From positions 428,734 through 492,733 of the forward strand of contig NZ_BMVU01000002.1 in assembly GCF_014650875.1 (NCBI RefSeq): DNA of 64,000 nt, written 5' to 3'. Of the stretch, positions 26,315 to 34,695 are shown piece after piece. Both the position numbers and the translations under genes were made by a program. The first letter of the stretch is position 1, and each line of letters opens with the position of its first letter. The stretch comes from Streptomyces minutiscleroticus (GTDB lineage: Bacteria > Actinomycetota > Actinomycetes > Streptomycetales > Streptomycetaceae). The notes under the pieces were generated by a model, which was given only the letters and a program-made list of their open reading frames with translations, was not told the origin of the DNA and searched no databases.

Positions 26315-27293
26315 CAAGCCCGAGAAGACCGGGAAGACCGGGAAGACCGCGAAGGCCGGGAAGGGCGAGCGGCCCGGAGAGCCCGAAGGCACCGCGGGCG
26401 CCGCACCGCGCCTGTCGGTCTTCAAGACATACAAGCTGTACGTCGGCGGGAAGTTCCCGCGTTCCGAGAGCGGCCGGGTGTACGAGGTGACCGACTCGCA
26501 GGGCACATGGCTGGCCAACGCGCCCCTCTCCTCCCGCAAGGACGCCCGGGACGCGGTCGTCGCCGCGCGGAAGGCGTTCGGCGGCTGGTCGGGCGCGACC
26601 GCGTACAACCGCGGGCAGGTCCTCTACCGCGTCGCCGAGATGCTGGAGGGCCGCAGGGAGCAGTTCGTCCGGGAGGTGGCGGAGGCCGAGGGCCTGTCGC
26701 AGGCCGAGGCCGCCGCCCAGGTCGACGCGGCGGTCGACCGCTGGGTCTGGTACGCGGGCTGGACCGACAAGATCGCCCAGGTCGTCGGCGGCGCCAACCC
26801 GGTCGCGGGCCCGTACTTCAACCTCTCCACCCCGGAGCCGACGGGCGTGGTGGCCGTGCTCGCGCCCCAGGAGTCGTCGTTCCTGGGCCTGGTGTCGGTG
26901 ATCGCCCCGGTGATCGCCACCGGCAACACGGCGGTCGTGATCGCCTCCGAGCGGTTCCCGCTCCCGGCCCTGTCGCTCGGCGAGGTACTGGCCACCTCCG
27001 ACGTGCCCGGCGGCGTCGTCAACATCCTGTCCGGCCGGACCGCCGAGATCGCCGCTCCGCTGGCCGCGCACCAGGACGTCAACGCCATCGACCTCGCGGG
27101 AGCCGACGAGGCCCTGGCGAAGGAGCTGGAGATCGCCGCCGCGGACAACCTGAAGCGCGTCCTGCGTCCACAGCCTGTGGACGACGGCGGCTGGTCCGCG
27201 ACCCCGGGCACCGAGCGCCTGACCGCCTTCCTGGAGACGAAGACGGTCTGGCACACGACCGGCGCCCTGGGCGCGTCCGGCTCGTCGTACTGA
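26307..27293 (+). CDS. Truncated, cysteine-free ALDH-like protein
   Basis: 328 aa. After a Lys/Gly-rich tail (1-30) it aligns by eye with the N-terminal cofactor-binding half of ALDH (TPEPTGVVAVLAPQESSFLG, GNTAVVIASERFPLPAL, VVNILSG). It stops before any catalytic segment: no ELGGK, no catalytic Cys, and no Cys at all in the protein. The 8-nt overlap with the full-length ALDH implies translational coupling and equal synthesis. I recall the same pair in other Streptomyces, so it is probably a retained pseudo-enzyme subunit and not decay. Confidence 0.82.
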   Translation: MSDKPEKTGKTGKTAKAGKGERPGEPEGTAGAAPRLSVFKTYKLYVGGKFPRSESGRVYEVTDSQGTWLANAPLSSRKDARDAVVAARKAFGGWSGATAYNRGQVLYRVAEMLEGRREQFVREVAEAEGLSQAEAAAQVDAAVDRWVWYAGWTDKIAQVVGGANPVAGPYFNLSTPEPTGVVAVLAPQESSFLGLVSVIAPVIATGNTAVVIASERFPLPALSLGEVLATSDVPGGVVNILSGRTAEIAAPLAAHQDVNAIDLAGADEALAKELEIAAADNLKRVLRPQPVDDGGWSATPGTERLTAFLETKTVWHTTGALGASGSSY

Positions 27294-27489
27294 GGACCCG
27301 CGCACCCGGAGCCCGGCGCCCCGCCGGGACCCGTCGCGGCCAGGACCCGTCACGGCTGGGACCCATCGCGCCGGGGACGTCCTCGCGCGCACCGAGGGGC
27401 CGTGCCTCCCGCCCGTCCGGGAAGCGCGGCCCCTCGCGCGTTCCGGCCACCCGCCCGGACGTGCGCCGTCGCGCCCCGGACGGCGGCCG

Positions 27490-27900
27490 TCAGCCCAGCG
27501 CCCCCGCGGCCTGTCCCACCACCGGGACGCCGCCGAGCGACTCGGCCTGGGCCAGCGGTGCCGTCAGCATGGTCGTCGACACCGGCTGGAAGTCGGCGAC
27601 CTGCGTGCCGATCCCGTTGTCCAGCGGGTCGGTGCCCGTGCCGGCCAGCGGGTTGGGCTTCAGGCCCGCGACCGGGCCGGTGACGTACCCGACGGTCCCG
27701 GTCAGCGCCTTGAGTCCGGCCTCGGGGTCGATCTTCCCCAGGGAACTGGCCGAGGAGGTCTCGACGTGCGGGAGGACGGCCGCGGAGGCGGTGGCGGCGC
27801 CCGCGCCGACCGCGCCGGCCGCGGTCGTGAGCGCCAGGCCCGCGCGCACCAGCGCGCGCCGGGCGGCGGTCGGGGTCTGAGCGGACGGGTGTCGTGCCAT
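27490..27900 (-). CDS. Small secreted protein
   Basis: 136 aa. A signal peptide with an Arg-rich n-region (TPTAARRALVRAG), a long Ala-rich core and a likely cleavage after ATASA. The mature part (~95 aa) is rich in Gly, Pro, Thr and Val, has no Cys, and shows no known domain. AGAGGTGG lies before ATG 27900. The upstream region is unusually AT-rich (27918-27960) and probably holds the promoter. It resembles in style the small secreted protein at 34186-34536. Confidence 0.75.
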   Translation of the reverse strand: MARHPSAQTPTAARRALVRAGLALTTAAGAVGAGAATASAAVLPHVETSSASSLGKIDPEAGLKALTGTVGYVTGPVAGLKPNPLAGTGTDPLDNGIGTQVADFQPVSTTMLTAPLAQAESLGGVPVVGQAAGALG

Positions 27901-28024
27901 CGGGGTGCCACCTCTGCTGCGTAAAGTAATCAATTGGACACTCAAGGTAGTTGAAGTGTGACACACGCTCCAAAGCCGACCCGCGGGGTCCACGCCGGGG
28001 CCGCATGCCTCACACTGGTGTTCC

Positions 28025-28705
28025 GTGAGTTCTCCTTCCCCGCTGTCCGCCCGCGTCGTACTGCTGTGCGGACCCTCCGGCTCCGGAAAGTCCCTCGTCG
28101 CCGCCCGCTCGGGTCTGCCCGTGCTGCGCCTTGACGACTTCTACAAGGAAGGGACCGACCCGACGCTGCCGCTGGTGGCGGGGAGTTCCGACATCGACTG
28201 GGACCACCCGCTGTCCTGGGACGAGGACCGCGCGGTCGCGGCCATCGCCGACCTGTGCCGCACCGGCCGTGCCCGGGTGCCGCGGTACGACCTCGCGCTG
28301 AGCGCCCGTACCGGCGAGGACACCGTCGAGACCGGATCGGCGCCGGTGTTCATCGCGGAGGGCGTGTTCGCCGCCGACGTCGTCGAGCGGTGCCGGGAGC
28401 TCGGCCTGCTCGCGGACGCCCTGTGCCTGAACCGGGGCGCGGTGCGGACGTTCCGCCGCCGGTTCCTGCGGGACCTGCGGGAGGGCCGCAAGTCGGTGCC
28501 GTTCCTGCTGCGCCGCGGCTGGCGGCTGATGCGCGCCGAGCGGTCCATCGTGGCCCGCCAGACGGCCCTGGGCGCCCGCGCCTGCGACAAGGACGAGGCC
28601 CTGGCCCGGCTCGCGTCGGCGGCCGCCGCGGCGGACCGGTCCGGGGCGGCGGTGCCGTCCCCCCGTGCGGCGGCGGCCGACGACGCCCTGCCCCTCGTGC
28701 CGTAG
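28025..28705 (+). CDS. Uridine kinase-like P-loop protein
   Basis: 226 aa. Walker A GPSGSGKS (16-23), then LRLDDFYKEGTDPTLPL typical of uridine/cytidine kinases, WDHPLSWD, YDLALSART and an EGVFAAD Walker-B-like segment. It would phosphorylate uridine (cytidine) in pyrimidine salvage, matching the cdd/deoA functions elsewhere in the window. It lacks a CTACGCGCGTAG box. GTG 28025 has no ribosome site. The C-terminus is Ala-rich and variable. Confidence 0.82.
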   Translation: MSSPSPLSARVVLLCGPSGSGKSLVAARSGLPVLRLDDFYKEGTDPTLPLVAGSSDIDWDHPLSWDEDRAVAAIADLCRTGRARVPRYDLALSARTGEDTVETGSAPVFIAEGVFAADVVERCRELGLLADALCLNRGAVRTFRRRFLRDLREGRKSVPFLLRRGWRLMRAERSIVARQTALGARACDKDEALARLASAAAAADRSGAAVPSPRAAAADDALPLVP

Positions 28706-28759
28706 GGCACGCGCCGCCGGGCCACCTCACGGCGGCGCGCAAGCCCGTGCACACGGAGA

Positions 28760-28798
28760 AGCGGGACTGGACGGACCCCCCGGCCCTCCAGTCCCGCT
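28760..28798 (+). terminator. Terminator after the uridine kinase-like gene
   Basis: Perfect 12-bp stem AGCGGGACTGGA (28760-28771) with 28787-28798, loop 15 nt, followed by a C/T-rich run. The following 28800-28930 consists of irregular CCCCCGTG repeats. Confidence 0.65.
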
Positions 28799-28951
28799 CC
28801 CTTTCCCCCGTGGCACCCCCGTACCCCGTGTTCCCCCGTGACCCCCGTGGTCCCCCTCCTGTGGTGCTCCCCCGTGGTGCACCGTCCGCCGCTTCCCCCC
28901 GGAAGGGGCGGACGCCCCCGTGTTCCCCCTCCTCGCCTCCGCGGGCGCCCG

Positions 28952-29701
28952 TCAGGCGACGAGCTCCTCGAAGGACTCCTCCTGGTCACGGCCGAAGCTG
29001 AGGACCTCGTCCTCGCGCAGCCGGCGCAGCGAGCGCCAGATGCTGGACTTCACCGTGCCGACGCTGATGTCGAGGATCTCCGCGATCTCCGGGTCCGTGC
29101 GGCCCTCGTAGTAGCGCAGGACCAGCATGGTGCGCTGGAGTTCGGGCAGCCGGGCGAGCGCCTGCCACAGGACCGCGCGCAGTTCGGTGCCGCGCATCGC
29201 GTCCGTGTCGCCGGCCGTCTCCGGCAGCTCCTCGGTCGGGTACTCGTTCAGCTTGCGGCGGCGCCACGCGCTGATGTGCAGGTTGGTCATGGTGCGGCGG
29301 AGGTAGCCCCCGACCGCGGCCTTGTCGCTGATCCGGTCCCAGGCCCGGTAGGTCGAGAACAGCGCGCTCTGCAGCAGGTCCTCGGCCTCGAAGCGGTCCC
29401 CGGTCAGGTGGTAGGCGGTGGCGTACAGGGAGGCGCGGCGCTCCTGGACGTAGGCGGTGAACTCCGCCTCCGACACCGAGCGCTCCCCCGAGCCCTCCCC
29501 GTACGCGGCTCCCCCGTGAGCTCCCCCGTCGGGACTTCCCCCCGTGAACGCGTCAACCACCGTCATGTACGCGGTGTGCTGACGCCCGGTGCCGCGAGCG
29601 CACCCCCGCCCGCTCACGACACCGGACTTCTCCGGGCTCCGCGTGACGTCGTGGAGACGCGTGACCACTGCGCGGGTGCTGGTGCCGTGCAGCGTGTTCA
29701 T
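28952..29701 (-). CDS. sigQ: SigQ, SigE-type ECF RNA polymerase sigma factor
   Basis: 249 aa. The sigma-2 region includes LYATAYHLTGDRFEAEDLLQ and the -10-binding WRRRKLNEYP neighbourhood. Sigma-4 includes LPELQRTMLVLRYYEGRTDP and the helix-turn-helix EIAEILDISVGTVKSSIWRS. It is divergent from afsQ1-afsQ2-afsQ3, exactly as sigQ in S. coelicolor, where SigQ is under AfsQ1 control. AAGGGG precedes ATG 29701, which decides the start over an internal ATG at 29566. An AfsQ1-type box is in the shared promoter region. Confidence 0.92.
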   Translation of the reverse strand: MNTLHGTSTRAVVTRLHDVTRSPEKSGVVSGRGCARGTGRQHTAYMTVVDAFTGGSPDGGAHGGAAYGEGSGERSVSEAEFTAYVQERRASLYATAYHLTGDRFEAEDLLQSALFSTYRAWDRISDKAAVGGYLRRTMTNLHISAWRRRKLNEYPTEELPETAGDTDAMRGTELRAVLWQALARLPELQRTMLVLRYYEGRTDPEIAEILDISVGTVKSSIWRSLRRLREDEVLSFGRDQEESFEELVA

Positions 29702-29797
29702 GGTGCGCCCCCTTGTCGTGGAGTCCTGGCCGGCCGGTGCTTCCCGACCCGTGCCGAAAAGCTTGCCGGGGCGACTTCATGACGGTGTCCGCCGACT

Positions 29798-29813
29798 GTC
29801 ACAGACCTGTCAC
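29798..29813. promoter_or_regulatory. AfsQ1 binding box (GTCAC-N6-GTCAC)
   Basis: Two GTCAC repeats separated by six bases, between divergent sigQ and afsQ1. This fits the published AfsQ1 consensus GTnAC-n6-GTnAC and predicts that AfsQ1 controls sigQ and possibly its own operon. Confidence 0.85.
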
Positions 29814-29967
29814 AGGGCCCACCCCCGGGCGTGGCACAGCGTGTCCACAGGAACGGGCCGCGTCCCGCCCCCGGAAGCACCCGCGCGGCGGCTCCCGGGG
29901 GCGGGGAGATGCGCGGGACCCGTACAGGAGTCGAAACAGTCCCCTGGCATGGGCCAGAATGACGTCC

Positions 29968-30645
29968 GTGCCTTCCCTGTTGCTGATCGAGGACGACGAC
30001 GCCATCCGTACGGCCCTGGAGCTGTCCCTGACACGCCAGGGACACCGGGTCGCCACCGCTGCCACCGGTGAGGACGGTCTGAAGCTGCTGCGCGAGCAGC
30101 GGCCGGACCTGATCGTGCTGGACGTGATGCTGCCGGGCATCGACGGGTTCGAGGTGTGCCGGCGCATCCGCCGCACGGACCAGCTGCCGATCATCCTGCT
30201 GACCGCGCGCAGCGACGACATCGACGTCGTGGTCGGCCTGGAGTCGGGCGCCGACGACTACGTGGTCAAGCCGGTGCAGGGCCGGGTCCTGGACGCCCGG
30301 ATCCGCGCCGTGCTGCGGCGCGGCGAGCGCGAGGCGAACGACTCGGCGACCTTCGGCAGCCTGGTCATCGACCGGGCCGCGATGACGGTCACCAAGAACG
30401 GCGAGGACCTGCAGCTCACGCCGACCGAGCTGCGCCTGCTGCTGGAGCTCAGCCGCCGCCCCGGACAGGCGCTCTCCCGCCAGCAGCTGCTGCGCCTGGT
30501 GTGGGAGCACGACTACCTCGGCGACTCGCGGCTGGTCGACGCCTGCGTGCAGCGGCTGCGCGCGAAGGTGGAGGACGTACCGTCCTCGCCGACGCTGATC
30601 CGCACGGTGCGCGGCGTGGGCTACCGGCTGGACGCCCCGGCGTGA
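29968..30645 (+). CDS. afsQ1: AfsQ1 response regulator
   Basis: 225 aa OmpR-type regulator. Receiver domain with acidic cluster IEDDD, phosphoacceptor Asp52 in VLDVMLPG and Lys in DDYVVKP. The winged helix ends RTVRGVGYRLD. In S. coelicolor AfsQ1 activates actinorhodin, undecylprodigiosin and CPK genes and represses nitrogen-assimilation genes under glutamate. GTG 29968 gives the length I recall for AfsQ1; an ATG at 29959 would add three residues. afsQ2 follows after 85 nt. Confidence 0.95.
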   Translation: MPSLLLIEDDDAIRTALELSLTRQGHRVATAATGEDGLKLLREQRPDLIVLDVMLPGIDGFEVCRRIRRTDQLPIILLTARSDDIDVVVGLESGADDYVVKPVQGRVLDARIRAVLRRGEREANDSATFGSLVIDRAAMTVTKNGEDLQLTPTELRLLLELSRRPGQALSRQQLLRLVWEHDYLGDSRLVDACVQRLRAKVEDVPSSPTLIRTVRGVGYRLDAPA

Positions 30646-30730
30646 GAGAGGCGCGTACGGCCATGGGAGCGGTGGGGACGGACGGCGCGCGGGCGCGCCG
30701 CGGCACGGCGGAAGCGGACGGTCGGACGCG

Positions 30731-32386
30731 GTGAGCCGACCGCAGCAGGCGCGCCGCGGCTGGACCGCGGCGCGCAGAAGGATCATGTCGGGACTGCGGT
30801 TCACGAGTCTGCGGCTGCGGCTGGCCGTGGTGTTCGGCCTCGTCGCGCTGACCGCCGCGGTGTCCGCCTCGGGCATCGCGTACTGGCTCAACCGCGAGGC
30901 GGTGCTCACCCGCACCCAGGACGCGGTGCTGCGCGACTTCCAGCAGGAGATGCAGAACCGCGCGAGCGCGCTGCGGCTGCACCCGACGCAGGACGAACTG
31001 CAGCGCACGGCCGGGCAGATGGCCGACGGCGGCCAGGGCTTCAGCGTGCTGCTGGTCGCGCAGGACGAGCGGGGCGGGACCGTCGTCGGCAATTCCGACC
31101 TCGACAGCTTCTCCCTGGACGACGTGCCGCGCTCGCTGCGCGCGGCCGTCGGCAGGAAGCAGCCGCTGACGTCGACCAACAAGTCCCCCTACCACCTGTA
31201 CTGGCAGCGGGTCGTCGTCGACGACACCCCGTACCTCGTGGGCGGCGCCCAGGTGATCGGCGGCGGCCCGACCGGCTACCTGCTCAAGTCCCTGGAGCCG
31301 GAGGCCAAGGACCTCAACTCGCTGGCCTGGTCGCTGGGGATCGCCACGGGCCTCGCGCTGATCGGCGCGGCGCTGCTCGCGCAGGCGGCCGCGACGACGG
31401 TCCTGAAGCCGGTGCACCGCCTGGGGGCGGCGGCCCGGCGGCTCGGCGAGGGCAAGCTGGACACCCGGCTCAGGGTGTCGGGCACGGACGAACTCGCGGA
31501 CCTGTCGCGGACGTTCAACCGCGCCGCGGCGGCGCTGGAGAAGCGGGTCGCCGACATGAGCGCGCGCGACGAGGCCTCCCGGCGCTTCGTCGCGGACATG
31601 TCCCACGAGCTGCGCACCCCGCTGACCGCGATCACGGCCGTGACGGAGGTCCTGGAGGAGGAGCTCGACGCGGAGACCGGCAGCGTCGACCCGATGATCG
31701 AGCCGGCCGTACGGCTCGTCGTCAGCGAGACCCGCCGCCTGAACGACCTGGTGGAGAACCTGATGGAGGTCACCCGCTTCGACGCGGGGACCGCCCGCCT
31801 CGTCCTGGACGACGTCGACATCGCCGACCAGATCACCGCCTGCATCGACGCGCGCGCCTGGCTGGACGCGGTGGAGCTGGACGCCGAGCGCGGCATCACG
31901 GCCCGCCTGGACCCGCGCCGCCTGGACGTGATCCTGGCCAACCTGATCGGCAACGCGCTCAAGCACGGCGGCTCCCCGGTCCGCGTCGCGGTCCGCGAGG
32001 AGGACGAGGACCTGCTGATCGAGGTGCGGGACAACGGCCCCGGCATCCCCGAGGACGTCCTGCCGCACGTCTTCGACCGCTTCTACAAGGCGAGCGCCTC
32101 CCGGCCCCGCTCGGAGGGCAGCGGCCTCGGCCTGTCCATCGCCCTGGCGAACGCGCACATCCACGGCGGCGAGATCACCGCCGGCAACGCGCCCGGCGGC
32201 GGTGCGGTGTTCTGCCTGCGGCTGCCCCGGGACGCGTCCGCGCTGACGGAGGAGGCGGGGAACGGCGGGAGCGGCGGCGGTGCCGGGCCGGACCGGCCGT
32301 CGGACACGAAGGACGGGCACCGGGAGCGCGGGGACGGCGCGCCGGACGCCGAAGGCGCCGAGGGTGCCGAAGGGGAGGCACGATGA
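30731..32386 (+). CDS. afsQ2: AfsQ2 sensor histidine kinase
   Basis: 551 aa. First membrane helix ~32-52, an extracytoplasmic sensor loop ~53-195, second helix ~200-222 and a HAMP linker. The H-box His292 is in FVADMSHELRTPL; N-box NLIGNALKHGG, G1 DNGPGIPED and G2 GSGLGLSIA are intact, so it is a functional kinase. The C-terminal ~60 residues are Gly/Glu/Asp-rich and disordered. Start is GTG 30731. Its stop overlaps the afsQ3 start (ATGA), coupling the two. Confidence 0.95.
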   Translation: MSRPQQARRGWTAARRRIMSGLRFTSLRLRLAVVFGLVALTAAVSASGIAYWLNREAVLTRTQDAVLRDFQQEMQNRASALRLHPTQDELQRTAGQMADGGQGFSVLLVAQDERGGTVVGNSDLDSFSLDDVPRSLRAAVGRKQPLTSTNKSPYHLYWQRVVVDDTPYLVGGAQVIGGGPTGYLLKSLEPEAKDLNSLAWSLGIATGLALIGAALLAQAAATTVLKPVHRLGAAARRLGEGKLDTRLRVSGTDELADLSRTFNRAAAALEKRVADMSARDEASRRFVADMSHELRTPLTAITAVTEVLEEELDAETGSVDPMIEPAVRLVVSETRRLNDLVENLMEVTRFDAGTARLVLDDVDIADQITACIDARAWLDAVELDAERGITARLDPRRLDVILANLIGNALKHGGSPVRVAVREEDEDLLIEVRDNGPGIPEDVLPHVFDRFYKASASRPRSEGSGLGLSIALANAHIHGGEITAGNAPGGGAVFCLRLPRDASALTEEAGNGGSGGGAGPDRPSDTKDGHRERGDGAPDAEGAEGAEGEAR

Positions 32387-33099
32387 CCGCACGCAGCGCA
32401 CGGGGCCCGCGTACCGTGCTCACCGCACGCGGGGACCGGACCGCCCGGACGGCCTCCGGGCGCGCCGCGCAGGCCGTACGGGCGCGCGGTGCCGTGCGCC
32501 GGACGCGGGGCGCGCTGCTCGCCGTACCGCTGCTGGCCCTGGCGCTCGCGGGGTGCGGGATCCGGCCGACCGAGGTGCCGACCGACTTCGGCGCCGCGCC
32601 CTCCCGGCTGCCCTGCGCGCTCACCGGCACGGGCGTCGCCACGCAGTCCTCGGCCGGCATCCCCGTCCAGGTGTTCCTGCTGTGCTCCTCGCAGCTGGTG
32701 GCGGTGGACCGGACCGTGCGCACGGCGGCGGGCGACGCGGCGACCGAACGGGTGCGCGCCGCGCAGGCCCTGCTCGACGACCTCGCCTCGCCCCCGACGG
32801 CCGCCGAGAGGCAGGCGGGCTACACCACGGACGTCCGGCGCGGCGTGAAGGTCTCCGGACCGCGTCCGGGCGACCCGGAGGGGACGCTCCGGCTGGACGT
32901 GCCGCCCGCCGACCTCACCCCGTACGCGCTCGCCCAGGTCGTCTGCACCCTCGCCGGCTCGACGGACGACTCCGACGACGGCACGGCCGTCCTGGGAGGG
33001 CCGGGCGACGAGGCGCCGCTGCGCTACGGGTGCACCCCGGAGGTGCGGTCCCGGCCCGGCACCGAGGCACCGCCCACGACGGCGGCCGACGGCAGCTGA
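32383..33099 (+). CDS. afsQ3: AfsQ3-type lipoprotein
   Basis: 238 aa. A long Arg-rich N-terminus (about 43 residues) precedes a hydrophobic stretch and the lipobox LALAGC, after which the protein is exported. The mature part has a GerMN-like look (VQVFLLCSSQLVAV, ERVRAAQALLDDL) and paired cysteines. Translational coupling with afsQ2 suggests an accessory of the AfsQ2 sensor at the outer membrane face. The real start may be a later codon, because the basic leader is unusually long. Confidence 0.88.
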   Translation: MTARSARGPRTVLTARGDRTARTASGRAAQAVRARGAVRRTRGALLAVPLLALALAGCGIRPTEVPTDFGAAPSRLPCALTGTGVATQSSAGIPVQVFLLCSSQLVAVDRTVRTAAGDAATERVRAAQALLDDLASPPTAAERQAGYTTDVRRGVKVSGPRPGDPEGTLRLDVPPADLTPYALAQVVCTLAGSTDDSDDGTAVLGGPGDEAPLRYGCTPEVRSRPGTEAPPTTAADGS

Positions 33100-33201
33100 G
33101 CCCCGGGCGCGCTCCGGTGGTGTGGCACACGCCTCACCACCGCGGCACGCGCCCGGCGGCGACACGGAACCGATCCCGCCGGGCGCCGCGTCTTGGGGGG
33201 C

Positions 33202-33753
33202 GTGCAGCGTCAAGGCTCCAACGGCGGCAGGGCCGCGATCCGTTTCCGTGCGGCAGGGGGTGTCCTCCTCGTCGCGCACCTCGCGCTCGTCGCCTGGCTC
33301 ACGCTGCGTCCGCTGGACGTGCCGTGGGTGGCCCCCGCGAACCTGCGTCCGTTCGCCGGCATCCGGGCGGACGTCGCGCTGGGCCCGGCGGCGGCGGTCC
33401 GGAACATCGGCGGCGGCCTGCTGCTGCTCGCCCCGCTGGGCGTCCTGCTCCCGCTGGCCGCCGGCCGGCTGACCGTCTCCCCGCTGCTGTCGCTGCTGCG
33501 GACGGTCACCGCCGGGGCCCTGCTCTCGCTGGCCATCGAACTGCTGCAGACCGGGGTGCCGGGTCAGGTCGTGGACGTCGACTCGCTGCTGCTCAACACG
33601 GTGGGCGTGGCGATCGCCCATCTCGCCGTCGTCCCCGCGGCGCGGGCCGGGCTCCGTCGCCGGGCGGAGCGTCGGCACCGGACCGGCCCCCGCCCGGAGG
33701 ACGCGGCTCAGGGGCGGACCCCGACGATTCCCAGGGTCGGGATCGCCCCGTAG
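33202..33753 (+). CDS. VanZ-family membrane protein
   Basis: 183 aa. Four hydrophobic segments in VanZ arrangement: an N-terminal helix (LLVAHLALVAWLTL) followed by NLRPF, then NIGGGLLLLAPLGVLLPL, a helix ending SLAIELLQTGVPGQVVDVDSLLLNTVGVAIAHL. The E-LLQ...R/V-D-xxSL-LNT signature is the family core. VanZ proteins influence glycopeptide or lipopeptide susceptibility; the mechanism is not settled. The start is uncertain: GTG 33202, or TTG 33193 three codons earlier. Confidence 0.8.
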   Translation: MQRQGSNGGRAAIRFRAAGGVLLVAHLALVAWLTLRPLDVPWVAPANLRPFAGIRADVALGPAAAVRNIGGGLLLLAPLGVLLPLAAGRLTVSPLLSLLRTVTAGALLSLAIELLQTGVPGQVVDVDSLLLNTVGVAIAHLAVVPAARAGLRRRAERRHRTGPRPEDAAQGRTPTIPRVGIAP

Positions 33754-33848
33754 AGCGACGCTTTGCCCGCTTCCCGTCCGTAGCGTGGGTACCAGTACGG
33801 GGCAGACCACACGGGGGAGCCCCTGCCGTCGCTCACGAAGGAGCCGTC

Positions 33849-34049
33849 ATGACCGCTCTTGCCCGCCCCACCAACGGCCGCATGATCGGCGGAGTGTGCG
33901 CAGCGCTGGCACGGCGCTTCGGGACCTCCGCCACCACGATGCGGGTGATCTTCCTGCTGTCCTGCCTCCTGCCGGGGCCCCAGTTCGTGCTCTACATCGC
34001 CCTGTGGGTGCTGCTGCCGTCCGAGGGCAAGGGCCGCACGGCCTGGTGA
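33849..34049 (+). CDS. PspC-domain small membrane protein
   Basis: 66 aa. RPTNGRMIGGVCAALARRFGTSATTMRV is cut here by a membrane helix (LLSCLLPGPQFVLYIALWVLLP), the exact layout of a minimal PspC domain (phage-shock/membrane-stress family). GAAGGAG is 5 nt before ATG 33849. It is monocistronic between two terminator-like structures. It probably senses or responds to envelope stress; no partner is visible. Confidence 0.88.
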   Translation: MTALARPTNGRMIGGVCAALARRFGTSATTMRVIFLLSCLLPGPQFVLYIALWVLLPSEGKGRTAW

Positions 34050-34132
34050 CGCCGGCCGCCGGCCGCGGTGGCCGGCGGGCGCGGACCGCCTCGGCCGGAC
34101 GCCCGGGGGCCGCACGCGATGGACGCGAACGC

Positions 34133-34169
34133 CGATGGGGCGCACCCCGGTCCGGGGTGCGCCCCATCG
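34133..34169. terminator. Strong bidirectional terminator between pspC-like and secreted gene
   Basis: 16-bp perfect stem (34133-34148 with 34154-34169) and a 5-nt loop between convergent genes. Confidence 0.8.
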
Positions 34170-34185
34170 GGCGTGCGGGTGCGGG

Positions 34186-34536
34186 TCAGCCCAGCGGGAT
34201 GCCGTTGACCGGCAGGCCGTGCGTGGGCAGGCCCTCCAGCGGCAGTCCGCCGAGCAGCCCGGCGACCGGCCCGGTCGGGCCCTTCTTGGCGACGCTCTCG
34301 AGGACGGGCCGGGCAGTGGTCAGACCGTTGCTCAGCACCTCCTGGCCCCGGCTCACGGCGCCCCCGGCCGGCAGCGTCTCGACGACACCGTTCACGGGCA
34401 GCGACTCGGCGACGTTGCCGAGGGCGGGGCCGGTGTCCGGGAGGGCCGGCGCCGCCTCGGCGGCACCCGCGCCCACGGCGGCGAAGGCGGCGCCGAGAGC
34501 GGCGACACCGAGGGTCTTGGCAGCAGACTGCTTCAT
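34186..34536 (-). CDS. Small secreted protein
   Basis: 116 aa. Signal peptide MKQSAAKTLGVAALGAAFAA, with cleavage near AEAAP. The mature chain is ~85 aa, rich in Gly, Pro, Leu and Val with repeating GLPLEGLPTHGLPVNG-like steps and no Cys. AAGGAC lies 6 nt before ATG 34536. Not a chaplin (no chaplin-domain Cys pair). Function unknown. The style resembles 27490-27900. Confidence 0.75.
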   Translation of the reverse strand: MKQSAAKTLGVAALGAAFAAVGAGAAEAAPALPDTGPALGNVAESLPVNGVVETLPAGGAVSRGQEVLSNGLTTARPVLESVAKKGPTGPVAGLLGGLPLEGLPTHGLPVNGIPLG

Positions 34537-34695
34537 CTTCGTCCTTGCGTGACGGGGATTCGAGCGGTGCGAAACCGTAAACACGCGCTCATGCGCCCTG
34601 CAAACATCGGACCATCGGCCGATTGGGCGCTCCAGCCATTCCGCCGTTGCGTCGACTCACTCCGCCTTCTCAGCGAAACCGCTGGTGGAAGCGGT

